DNA of 64,000 nt from Opisthocomus hoazin (taxonomy: Eukaryota > Chordata > Aves > Opisthocomiformes > Opisthocomidae): contig NC_134418.1 in assembly GCF_030867145.1 (NCBI RefSeq), positions 59,929,682 to 59,993,681 on the forward strand. The letters are read 5' to 3'. The position numbers and the translations under genes were made by a program. Every line of letters starts with the position of its first letter. Position 1 is the stretch's first letter. Below are positions 35,560-48,200 of this stretch, piece by piece. The notes under the pieces were generated by a model. It saw only the letters and a program-made list of their open reading frames with translations, did no database searches and had not been told where the DNA came from.

Positions 35560-35565
35560 TTTATT
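35560..35565 (-). promoter_or_regulatory. Poly(A) signal AATAAA, proximal RAP1GDS1 candidate
   Basis: The sequence reads AATAAA on the minus strand, about 510 bases after the stop. A T/GT-rich element (CCTGTGGTTTGTCCTTTTCTG) follows. Confidence 0.5.
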
Positions 35566-36077
35566 TGTTACCTCTAGGTACCACGAGTTTGACATTAATA
35601 GGCAAGACCAGTGAATGAGCAGCAGTACATTGCATTCACACCTGAATCTCCAAAGCACCAAAAATGGAGCTAGATTTACTTCTTAATCCTATGGTCAGCA
35701 CGCTAATCTGGACTTGCTGCATCTTGTGTTGTCCCTAATTTAGTAGTACATCGTTACGCAGTTAGGGGGTGTGAGGAGAGAGTCATTGTGTAGTACCACT
35801 TCTACGTCATCATAGGACTACAACATGCACATTCTACTATGTGGCCCAAGCAACAAGAATACAAGTAGAACAGTTACAGGTGGAGACAGGTTCGTGTTAA
35901 CACCACCTATGAATCTGTAGAAACCTTTTTGGACGGGTACCTACAGCAGTTCATCCATTTGTGTGGAAACATTACACACATGCACGAGTGATACAGTGGA
36001 AAACACAGCAGGAGCGGCAGCAGGACAGAGGACAAAGGTGAAATCTGTGATGGGATGCACTGGAAATGAGACCTTCC

Positions 36078-36205
36078 TCAGCTTTCTACAGCAAGTCTCT
36101 GCTCTGTTAGCGAGGCCTGCTGGGCAACAGTTTTGTTCTCATGGCTGCGGAGTTTTGATATGACTTCTAGAAATGCCATGCTCTGCACTTCCTTTTGAAG
36201 AGGTT
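36078..36205 (-). CDS. RAP1GDS1: RAP1GDS1 terminal coding exon with stop
   Basis: The exon encodes [18 protein letters not shown] through EQRLAVES and TGA (36078-36080), about residues 566-607. The acceptor is an 11-base T run ending in CCAG. The motif [19 protein letters not shown] is diagnostic of the SmgGDS C terminus. Confidence 0.95.
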
Positions 36206-39200
36206 CTGGAAAAAAAAAATAATCAAAGAAATGGTGCTTTGTATGAGACGGGCAAAAGAACAGAAAAACTGGGCGAGTGTGAGAAGCTTTTCTCCTGAAC
36301 CCCATACGCACGTAAGCACGTAAATGTGTGTCTAAACATAATCTTTTTATTTACTTTTTTTGAATTGCTTTTGAGGATGGAGAGAAAATTCTCCAGGGCC
36401 TGGTGCACGCGCAGACTCCACAGATGTCAGGTAGAGAAGAAGGATGAAGCTGCTGCATTGCAGTCAAGAAAATCCACCTGGATTGCCTTCTGAAACAGAT
36501 GCTTAGGAAGTAATTTTAATGAAAATATTTTTCTGCTTTATTCCTTAAACTAGCCTGGCCAACTGACCGTGCCTTGAAAGGTTCACCGTGTCCCTGTCTG
36601 TATCAAAACAGCTCTGGCTGTTTGCGTGGGTGTGAAGTGGGTGACGCGTCACCACTTGCTCGCTGTCAGCTGTCCGTTTGCAGTTCAGCTCCGAAGTTAA
36701 TACAAATGTGGCGCATGGTGCGTGGATCAGTGCAGTGCGTGAGTATACAGCACTTCTGTTTTACATGAAACTCTGAGACACTGCTTTACAATTCTGATCC
36801 TGGATTGCACTGTACTTTGTATTAATAAGGAAAGGTTGGGAACAACACATAAAATAGAGCAATTTTTTTTTTAAGTTTGAGTTTTCTCAAGAAAGAAGCC
36901 CTCTACTCTAGATATCTCACAGTTGAGATCCCAAGCAGCTGGTTTTGTTTCTTGCCCTGTTGAGGCCACTCTGGTGAACTCCTATTCAGCAACAAACACC
37001 TATATACATTTTTTTTGCTTCCCAGGTGCTGCTGGGGGCCTCATCCGTGAGCTTCCCAGGAGAAATTCCAACCATCTGTTTCAGATTAGCTATGCTGTAT
37101 GTGATGCACATTTACTTTTTTTTTATAGCAGACTTATATAGCAGTAATTTGTTTCCTTTCCTACCTACTTTCTTGTTCACATGTTTTCAGGTTTTCTTGC
37201 AGTTTAACCCCTACCATGTAAGGGCTGGGAACTCGCACTGCTGTGCGCCTGGGAGCCTGTCTGTACGCAGCGGTATCAGTGCGCTGTTGGAGTGGTTATG
37301 CTGTGTAAGCACTTCCTGTTCTCTTTCTCCTTCTGAGAGACCATCATGTTTAAGCAGGTGTTACCGAACTGAATTTCAGGAATTTACTGTGCTTTACAGT
37401 GGCTGAATACTTCTACTTAAGATCCAGACTCCTGGGAGGCTGGAGAGCCTGGCACATGGAAGTCACTGTGCTGGCTATGAATGCTCTGCTTTTGCCGATT
37501 CTTCACGTTACATGCTTCCATTGTCCTCGTTTTTCCCTTTTTCCATCCACTCAGTTGCAAGAGCAACTTCCAGATGGCAAAAATCACATACAAATCTATA
37601 TCTATTTGCTGCTTGATACGCAGCTGTTGGTAGTATCAAGTTAAATGTGATGCCAGATACCCTGTAACAAAGGACAGTAACAACAGCAGTCACTGGAAAA
37701 TTAAACTTGTAGTCTTTATGGAACTATACTGGGGTCAGTTACTGTAAAATGGCTACACAGGTCTCTTTACTGTAGAATACGGAAACATGTAAATATAAAT
37801 GCTCGCTGTGTGGAGACGGTGAAAGTAAGTTAGAGGCAACGGAGCTGAGATGTATTTTAGTATTTCCACATGTAAAGAGCAGACTTGGCTCTTTGGCTCT
37901 TCCCACCCCCCCGGTTAAAATAGTTTAAAAAAAAAAGTTAATGGCAGGGTTGCCAAGTTGTTACTGTCCTGTACTGACTAATTTTACACAGGTCTGTTCA
38001 TCAGGAAGCAGGGCTGAACACTGGGCCAGCCACGCACTGCGCCTTAACTTTACAGCTGCGTATTGCCACCGTCTGCTCGCGGGGAGCCTGGGAGAAGGCC
38101 ATGTCACCTCCTGTCCAGGCACAGCTTATCATGTGGTGGCAGACTGAACTCTGCCAGCTGGATAACCCTAAAGAAACCCCCAAGACGAGACTGTTCCTTA
38201 CACGGGTGGAACAGAGAGACAGCTATCTGACTTTAAATAACTCTGTCAATCTTGAAGGTGACAAGACTCGGGGAAGGGAAAATGCAAGCGTCAGGCAGAA
38301 TTTCTGAGGATGATTATTTTAGTTGGAAGCAGTGGAAATACATGTAAGGACATCAGTGAGGCAGATTTTAGGTTTCTACTCTAAAATGGGTTGATAATCC
38401 CAAGCACGAAATGGCTCAAGAAGGTTGTAACAACTAAATTGCATGTCTTAACATTAAAATGAATGCTTACTGGGAACTGAGGCTTGTTAGCAAATTTTGA
38501 GCACAATCTTTGTACGTTGAGATGTATATACTGCTCTAAAACTAAATATTTGTTCCTTTAAGATGTCAGTAATACAGCATTCACTCGCATGGATGTACAG
38601 GTCACCAGAGTTACACTTACAGTAGCCATGGTGAACTCTGTTTAAGGAAAAAAAAGCAGCTTTGCAGAGACAGCACACACTTAGCTGTGATAACTTTTAA
38701 TCAATTCAACTGAATTGCTGTAAACTCTGGAGAACCTGCAAATGTTTTACACTTGGCAAGTCATGTGCACACAGGCTCTGAGTTTCCACCTTTGTGTACT
38801 TAGTCCAGTTCTCTGTCATCTTAGTTGTCTGGAAATTTCTGAAATGTTTATGGAATGAAATTTTCTCTCCTTCCACAGAGTAAATAATTAAAGAACCGAG
38901 TGAAGGAAACATAGCCACTTCTTGAAACCTCAGCTGGAAATCCAGTCTCCCCGTGATACCTTGCTTTCTTTTTTTGTTTGCTTGCCCTCACACGGGTGGG
39001 AAGTTGCAGTATCAAGCCCCAGCCTGCTACACCGTCCTCAAAGCAGTCTGACCTTTAGCAGAGGGCTAGCTCAGAAAGGTTAGACTTTACAGTGTCCAGC
39101 ACGGCATGTGTTGGAGCATGTCCTCCTCCTCTTTCAAAGCAACCATGAACAGTTGTGCCTGGTGGGCCAAGCGTGTGAGGACTCCTCCCAGTGAGGTGTG

Positions 39201-42200
39201 AGGATCCCTCCTGAAACAGGATTCTAGCCTACGTGCTGGTCTAAGTACTCATTTGTGTGTCCTTACAAATATTACCTGTATCTTTGTTTGTGTCCTACCA
39301 TTCTTGTAGGAATTTAAAACCACAAGTAAGGAGGCTCCTTGCAAAAGTCCACTGATACTAAGTTGACCAATTAAAAAAAAAAAAGCCATCACACATCAAT
39401 TACAGGGAACTTGCAGCTGAAGGTGGAAATAAAGTTCTTGTTATCTACACATTTGCAAAGAGAGCCTGATACTGTACAGTTTTAAATGCCTTTCATTTCT
39501 CTTCCGTCAGTCGAAGTTTGAGCTAGCTGCATCCTGCAGAAGCCAGAGTCCAATTTCTGCAGTTAATATTCAACACTGAGTTAACAGCCTCTTTCTTGAC
39601 ATGGTAAATAAACACTATAAATAAAGTGTCGTAGTAAATTGAACCCTTCTGTGTACATTCATTGTAAAAACAGAGAACCAGCCTCAGACTGCGTTTGCAC
39701 ATGTTCTATGTTCAGGCTAAAAGAGAGAACTAAGTTTAAATACATAAATCTCTTATGAAAGCAGCGCCTCCTGAATACTCACCAGATCCTACAAGGGCGC
39801 AGATCAGCACCATGGAGTTGTATTTTATTTCTGGAGCACTCCTGTCGTCTGAGAGCAGTCTGTGTAGAATCTGAACAAGCTGAGCATTTTCGAGATCTTT
39901 TTCAGCAGTGACTGAAATACAAGTGCAAATTTGTAAATCTGGAAGTGTCACTGACTTTGATGCTTCTGTGTGTCAGCCATTTATTGAAACGTGGATATCT
40001 TGCCATAGTAAAAGTGGTGCTGTGGTACATAACTCATGGGCATAAAAGTGAAGCACATATTAGATATTATGATGATAGGAATCACAGCTCTTGCTATAAA
40101 AATGTAAAATAGCCTAACTGCTTGAAAGGGCAATTGTGGAGTTTAATGATAAAATCCAATCTTAAATGTGCAGTGAGCTGCTGGAAAAGCCACCAGGGTT
40201 TCTAGAGATTTAGGCCAACGTCTGCAATATTTCAGCTTTCAAGTCTTCCATTGCCTGAACTTGCTTTCGGAAATTTTGTCTGAATAAATATAGATGGTGT
40301 AATTCTTGATTCCATGGTACAGGGAACTCAAGGTTCATTGTAAAGGCTGTGAAAAACTTTTCAAGATCAGAGTGTGAGTTATTTCCTCTGTAGTTTGCTA
40401 AAGAAAGGTTATGTGCTGAATTCAGACTCGAAACATTTAAATGTCTGAAGACAAGACAAAGAAGGGTTAGACGATTCAGGTCAATAGGAACAGTTTTCCT
40501 TTTAATCAAACAATTCCCTGATGCATTGACAGTGATTTGGAAGTTGAACATAGCATTCCTCTAGTACACAATGGCAGGAGATGAAATCAAGAGCAAAAGT
40601 ATGTAATGCTGCTTGTTTAGTTCATTACCTTGGTAAATAAGCAAGCAAATAGGATAAACAAAACCTCTGTTGGGCATTTATGTTTTGTTTGGTAAGCTGA
40701 GGTACTACAAAGGCAGGTCATGACCCATAATCATCTCTCCCTCCATGTGGCAACTCTTGCATCTATTTCTGTGGACCTTGATAATAAAGCCATTTTTGGG
40801 GCATCATCCACCCCTGTGTGTATTCTCTAGCTCTCACTAATTAGGTAAGTGAAAGCTTTACCTTGAGCTGTCTCAAAAGGGGATTAACCATTCCAGTGTA
40901 GGAATGTAGTCAGGCCACATAGTCTCCACTCTAAAGTATGACTTTTCATAACTGTTAGCCTTTTGAGTTTTACCCAGAATCTGAAAGTTATGTTCGAGGG
41001 CCTTTCTAGATCACGTGATCACCTACCAGAATGATGGAGCAGACACCGTAGTGCCAGCAGACTCCAGTTTTCTGCACAACCCTATTGCCTGCCTATGTCG
41101 CATGAACTGTCATGTATTTCCGTGCTACTGGAAGGAGGCGGCGTTTCTACATCGCCGAAGAAACTCGCACAACTCTCCCTCTACAAATTCTCTTGGGCAC
41201 AGACTGGGAAGAAACAGGCAGAGTTAACCGCTGGGATACTCACCTAACTCTAAAGCCGCTATTAATGCCAGCGCAACGAGAGCTTCATTTTGCATTATTA
41301 CGTGTTCACTGGTTGCCATGGTTACTAAATGCTTGATGCCACCACTCTGTACAATGGTCCTAATTACATCCTAAAATAAAGAACATAGGAATGAAAAAAT
41401 TCTGCATTGCATACAAGCTGTATTAAATAATGAAATTGTTGTGGATGCTAGGTTATCTTTGCGTAAGGATACTCGTTGGCTTTATGCACGTGTAATCGCT
41501 TTATACATAAATGTACATACATGTGGGCCTCTAAATTATCTGCTATGACTCTGTAATTGTAAGATACAACCTGTTAAACCAAGCCAATTAACATGATTAA
41601 GTTGAGACATGGGTAACTAACTCTTTTCCACCTTATATTACAGAACTCAAGTTCTCATGATGTGCCATCAGTCGCCTAACGATGAGTCCACTCTGTTATG
41701 TTCGAACTCAGCTGGTGTTCAAACATCATTAGTTTTCTCTTCTTTATGTTGTGATGTTAAGAGCAGCTTATCAAAAGCACCCAACAAACCATGCAATTAC
41801 AATAAGAAGACACAAGAATATAGTTTTAATAAAGTTATCAAATCCTTCTTTCCTCTCCATGAATTTTCAAAGTTTCTTCAAAATGTTCAGAGAAGTCAGA
41901 TCACAAATATTACACCTTACTATGTAATAGAAATGGTGTACTTAAAATGAAAATGCTGACTGTGTAAATGGCTTTAAAGCAGCTAAAAAATATGCAGCTG
42001 GGATTCTGTTTCCAACCCCAAAATTTGATCCAACTTACATATGTAACAAATGGTGAATAAAGACTTCTGGTGTCTGCAGATCTTTGATACTTGTTAATTA
42101 TAATTTAAAAAGTCAGTTTGCACCTAATGTTTTCACCATTATATGTCCCCAAAATACTTGCAAAATGTTTGCCTGAAAATCAGGTAACTTGGCATGCCAA

Positions 42201-45200
42201 AGGGAAACTGTTCAAGGAAATGTGGTTTGGGTTTTATTATTTTTTATCTGTTTTGTGGGTGCACAGAGTTTTGAAATAGTTATTTCTTGAAATAAGAATC
42301 TGATTTAAATTTTTAATCAGTGTTGAATTTCCATTTAAAGCATACATATCCTTTTCTAACTCCAGCCACCAGCCAAAGCTCATTAACTGATTCTGTGTGT
42401 AGAATGATTAGCGTTCTAGAGCTTGCACAGGCTGTGCAGTGACATTCTTTATGCAAAGAAACAGACACAATGTGCTCATAATTCTTGAAAAAGGAAATAT
42501 TTTTGGATTATCATACTGAAGATGCTGTTGACACAAGTCAGCCTAATGGCTCAAGAATTTCACATACAAAACCTGTTTTCTTCTGAATTACATAATGTAT
42601 GCAGGCCTGTAAGTATTTTTGTATTTTTCCTTACTTGCAGTGATGTGGTTTATTATTTGTGATTTTTCTGGTGGAAGTCCAAAGTAGTTTTGAGACTTCA
42701 TGGAATAATCTGGGAACTGCTAATTTCTATTGGAATTGGTATGGAATTTTGGCTGTACAAGCCTTGGGAATCAATCAGCACCTTTGACATCAAAGTTTTT
42801 TGTTTTGTGGGTGAACATCACCCTCCAAAAGGCAGTACCAAATAGACAGATGAGATGACAGCAGTCAGGTTTGGTGCTATTGTGGCTTAACTCACAAGTA
42901 CCTCCTCCATTTTTTAGAATGAGACGTAAGTTTTCTAAACTATTGTCACCTTTGTAAATATTACCCCAAATCCTTTGAAACAAATCTAATGTATAGTAAG
43001 GAACCATACGGTTGTACTCATGTTCAGACCTAGAGGGCAGTAAAAGCCTTAAAAAAACCCTCTCTCCCAGCTCTCTCTTCCTCTTCCAGCAAGTTTCCTC
43101 TACGAGTACATAAATCACACCAAAGTTAATCTGTGATAATTCTGTTAATTTGTGTATTAATATCTATTTGATGCTATCAAAGATGTCTCTGTATTGAGGG
43201 TTGAATTCTGTTTTCCTGTAGAGAGTGTTGATAAAAGCTGGTATCTGTGGTGGCGTATGCCATCTACGCATCGATCTTGTGGACCGTGTGGGGAGGGTGT
43301 AGGAAAAAACAGAACTCAGAAAAAATTAAACCTGATCAGTTTTAGAGGCTGAAAATAAAACAGAGAATGGGCATTAGATACAGTAATAGTAGAAATCAGC
43401 AAAGATTTAAATCTCTGTAAGTCCTGTTGATTTGTTTTTGGAGAAGCCCAGTGTAGCTCATGTCCTCAATAGGTTTTTCACTTTGCAAATGCCACGCATG
43501 AAAGAAGAGGTTGCTGCTAAAGGCTGAGTTACCCAAATCACACTTGCTACTTGAGCTCAGTCATGCAGCTTGTGTTCGTGTCAGTGAGGGCACTAAATGA
43601 AATCTGAGCCTGAAACAGCTTGTTTCCAGGGGAGATGCTTCTGTCCCTTCTAAAGTTACGTTTTGCCCAATACTCTCTGGAGCAAGGACTGTGGGCTTGG
43701 ACTGCTTATGTAAAGGTATTTGGTTGATGCCAAGGTGCCGGGAGGTACAGAACTCATCTGTCCCAGAGCTTCTCTTAATGTCATATCTTTTGCCATGTAC
43801 AAGGAAACTTCTGTTAGAATTTGGAATAAATTATCATTTCTAATGATCAGTTAGAATCTTAAAACTCCGAAATATGCTACATGAAGAGTAGGGGGACACA
43901 TTATTCCTGGATCTCAATTTTATATATTTATATAGCAAGATCGTAACAACTGAGTGCAAGGATTCTTCATATATAGCGTCATTAAAACATAGAAAATATG
44001 GCATGCTGAACTTCTACAGGATACAATACATATAAAAATGAGTCAAGACTTCGCCACATGAATCCCAACAGTGTTCCTTCAACTGGCCTGCAACTCTGAA
44101 ATTATTTTGCTTTGTTTCAATTTTTTTTAAACCATGTAGTTCCGGTGGGTCTTCAAAGCTGGTGCTTGCGTCCGACCGGTAGGTCCCAGGGGCAGAGAAG
44201 ACGTAACAAACACATGGATTAACCAACTTGGCTCTCTAGAAGGATTTACATACCGGAGGCCTCAGCTACCAAAACCAAGTGCACAGGTAACTCTTAGTTC
44301 TTCCAAGCTGACCTTTTTCACTGCTAACTTACTTTTGACTTGCTGTGTCGTATAAGTGCGGAAAGTAGCCTGTTGGACTCTCCCATCACACCTGCGTGAT
44401 CCTTGGCTTCACACCACTCCACCAGTCGTTCCACCAGTTTTACATTTTTGCCCAGCTGTTCAGCTGCTTCTGCTACATCATGCCAGAGCCAACAACACAA
44501 CAACAAAGTTGTCACTTTTTTAAGCAAGTGCTAGAAAAATAAGCTGAAAGTTACTAACTAGGAGGAGGTTTAAGCGAGCTTGCACTAGCAGTAGTAAAAG
44601 GCTAGGTTGCATGGAAGCCAGTAAAGCCAGTCAAAATAGAAACAAAATACAGAAAAAACATTCATAATCCAGTTTATGCAAACAATTTATCAGCCCAGTT
44701 AATGAGGCTTGTGCATTGATTAGCAGTAGGGAGAATACAGGTGATGTCCCATTCCCAGGTGAGCTACCTCAAAAATCTAAAACCAGAAGGGAGCCCGTGG
44801 TCAGTTAGATTAGGTTTTATAGACTGTCAGTCACATAAGTTTCTTCAATGAATTTCTATTTCACATCTAATACCTTTCGTAGAACTAGAATGGATCTCTT
44901 GAAAAAATCTGCAGGACTGGGTCAAAAATAAATGTTTGGCTAATTTATCTCATCAGCTACTTTCAGTTTTTAGCAGACCTCTGATTTTATAAATCCTCAT
45001 CCTGGAACAAGCTGTTAAACTAGAAGGTGCTTGTTCATTTTGAAATTGCTGTTTATCAATTAACAAGTGCATTAGTCTGTTCCAAGGAGCTAGGTACAGC
45101 CAGAAAATGCAATAAGTGAACAGCAAAACAGGAGGGGTAGCTTAAAACACTCACGCCTCAATACATATTTGTAATGTGACAGTGTAGGAGAGTCCTGAAA

Positions 45201-48200
45201 TACAAAAGTAAATAAGCATTTGACACCTATTCTGAGGGTCCTTGGCAGTCAATTTAGGAGTTCTGAAAAAAAGTCAACCCACATTCCTCTCCCTTTACAT
45301 ATGTATTAGATTTATGCCAAGACTTCAGGAGTAAAATTTTAAACCCCCCCCGCTTCTCTCTTGTAAGCATCTTGGCAGCATACCACAGACTGAACCAAAG
45401 AGAATCACTTAACACAGAGAATAGTTTATTTTTACCTTGTGCATCTATTAACATTCTTAATGTTCCCAGCAGCTTGAACTGAACAGGGGGCATCTCCGAT
45501 CTGAGAAATTTCAATACAGCTTCTGCAACACCAGCCGACAGCATCTTAGCCTTATTTACAACTGCATGAATAAAGAACAGGAATGATCTCAAGAATGTTT
45601 CTGGAAGATGCAGTTTATTTCCAAGACAGTCCTGAAGCAAATTTTCAGACACAGTTTGAAAAATAGCTTGTGAGCACAGCCTTTAGGAAGGTGAGTGTGC
45701 ACTGACAACACCGCGCTGTGGAAACGTGTCATGACTGCTCAGACACAGGGGTGAAATTAAGTGCCTTTTCCTAGCATGCACATCCCATTTCCAGTGTTCA
45801 GCCTGAATGTAAACTGAAGGCTAGACATTTCCCCCTTGGTCTAGAAAAGGCGTCTTCCACAAAATGCATTAAGCAGATGCCCAGGCAAATACGAGGAAGC
45901 TTCTCTGATTCCCAGCAACACTCTTCTATTTCTCATAAGCAAAGACGTAAAAGCACCTAAAGAGCAGAGCAACCTCTTACCCAGTTCCAGTACTTTTTAC
46001 ACAAACAATATTGGGGCCTGACATGTCTGGAGCCTGTAGTTCTTGTACCGCACTCCCCAGTCTTTCATCGCCTCCACTAGTCTCCATTCTCCACTTCCAG
46101 GGAGCTCTCTGAAACATCTGCCAGATGCGAGCTTGGTCCAATATTGTACTTACTTTGTATTCAACGTAGTGTTTAACAAGCAGTTCATCACCGAAGCCAG
46201 TTATTACTCGCTCATTTTTCTGTACCAATACACATGAAATCTTACGTAGGTCTCTGGCAGACATCCTTGCGCACAGGCTACAGGGAAGCCTGATGACTGA
46301 TGGCAGTCAATAGAATTACTCACCTGAGACAGGTAAGCAAATAGCGTACCACTAACGCTGTATGGGCTTAGTTATGTATGCATGATAAGTTTTAGAAAGC
46401 TATTGTTTGTCAAAACTGAAAATAGTAAAATAAGGTTAAATGGATGAAGGATTTACTTTTGGCTTGGTGCGGGAAAACATACACAAGTATTACAGACTTG
46501 CTTTGTTTTTATGTGCATGCCCTCTGCCTTTTATGCTTGGTTAATCAAAACTTGTACAAACCAAGTTATTAAAAATGATAAAATTAGCATTCAGTTCACT
46601 GCCCACAAACAGGAACTAATTGCAATGGCTGGCTATTCTAAGTGTCTATCTCCAGCTCTAATCTCCAGCTCTAATTTGGGAATTGTCAAAGCCTGAGGAA
46701 GCTACAGTAAGAGGCAGTGTTTCAACAGAGTGGGCACAGAGAGATCCCAAATGAAGCAGACAAAAAAATGCAGTGCTCTGGACAGAAAGAACTGAGAAAT
46801 CCTACCCGAGGTGGCCTCAGCTCCCTGCCTATCACAAAGCTGCCCTTTCCTTGGTGGGGGCTGACACTGCGGGACTGAAGTGACAAAGGATGGTCAGTAG
46901 GCCTGTGATGTATTTAAAACTGCTGGTCACAACTGCTGTGCAAAAAACATGAAAGCAATGATGGGCCTGGATGAAAAGCAAAGGTCTGACCTGCCGCTAG
47001 GACTGCCAGTCCGTTCTCCCGCCCTCCTCCCCAGGGGGGTGCGGTGGGAGAACAGAATTTCACCTTCGGGTAGTGAGCAACGCAAAGTGAGGCTTACCAG
47101 GAATAGCCAGGTTTCTGAGAGCACTCAGTGCCGCGTGCTGCACGGTTACGTTTCCATCCTCCACGTGTCTGTCTAGCAGATCCATCAGCTTCTGAACTAT
47201 GCCATTATCCACCATATGGATGCAGTTTCCATCTGTGTGAGGTGAGATAAGTCACTTGTGAATGGAAGATTATTACTAAGGTTTTTACAAGAGCTTTTTA
47301 AGAATACAAGGGTTATTTCCTTGCTCCTTTCTGTATTTTATTGTTGAGAATTTGACCACCATTGCCAACAGGACTTGCAGTGCTCACGACAAATTTAGAC
47401 GAGCAATACAAGAAACACTGAAGAAGACAGAAATCCCCTATACCTCTTCACAAATGTGAAACAGTATTTTAAAGTAGGCTTAACACTTTTCAGGATTCTA
47501 AAGTGTAAAACTACTGATGTTGCTGCATAGCTCAGTACCAGCTTTTCCGTGACATGCAGGGTTTTTTTTGTAGCTGTACAGACAGAGCATGATAGAAGGG
47601 CACAGATAAATTAACAGAAGCTGTTATGACATATTCTTACCATTTCTGGCAAAATTTGCAATAGCCAATGCTCCTGCAAGCTGCAGCTGATGGCTATTGG
47701 AAGGAATCCATGAAAGTACTCTCTGGAACACACTGCCTTTTCCTTCTTCAAATAACTTTTGCATGGATTCATCTGCGGTAAAAAGCATAGACAGTCAGCA
47801 AGCCAAAGAAGTGTGTGATAGGGAAAACTCTTCTCTTTATACCTGTGAAGCTCTGCTGGCTTCACTACGATTAATCCAGTCCTGCAACGGGATGACAGAC
47901 AAAATCTGACCCATTAAATGTTAACTGGCAGGTAAGCAGGTCCTCTAGGTTATTTAGAAAATTAATAAATAGTAAAATTCAGCAGCCAAACAGCATTACA
48001 GTTATCTGCTGTTGCTTGCAGAAGGTAGTGACACACTGTACTTACCTCCAAGCAACAGTAAAACCATAAGATCAGAAGCTGTTTTAAGCTCTGCAATATC
48101 ATCCTCTTTGTCACTGTCCACAGTCTTCTGGACGATCTCAAGTAAGCACTCCACCAAGCCTGCTTCAACCAGCTGCAGTTTAATGACATCTGAAGAGTGG

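Larger units (their letters stand above)
34451..36077 (-). other. RAP1GDS1: RAP1GDS1 3' UTR (predicted)
   Basis: This stretch lies downstream of the RAP1GDS1 stop on the minus strand. There are two candidate ends, giving a 3' UTR of about 0.5 kb (35560) or 1.6 kb (34451). No independent gene is seen in it. Confidence 0.55.

Noticed and set aside
42771..43118. 115-codon minus-strand frame in a RAP1GDS1 intron
   Set aside because: No recognisable domain or splice context, and a length expected by chance in 64 kb.
45562..45652. Frame extension upstream of the RAP1GDS1 126-bp exon
   Set aside because: The acceptor TTCATGCAG before 45561 joins in the right phase to the previous exon, so the extension is intronic.
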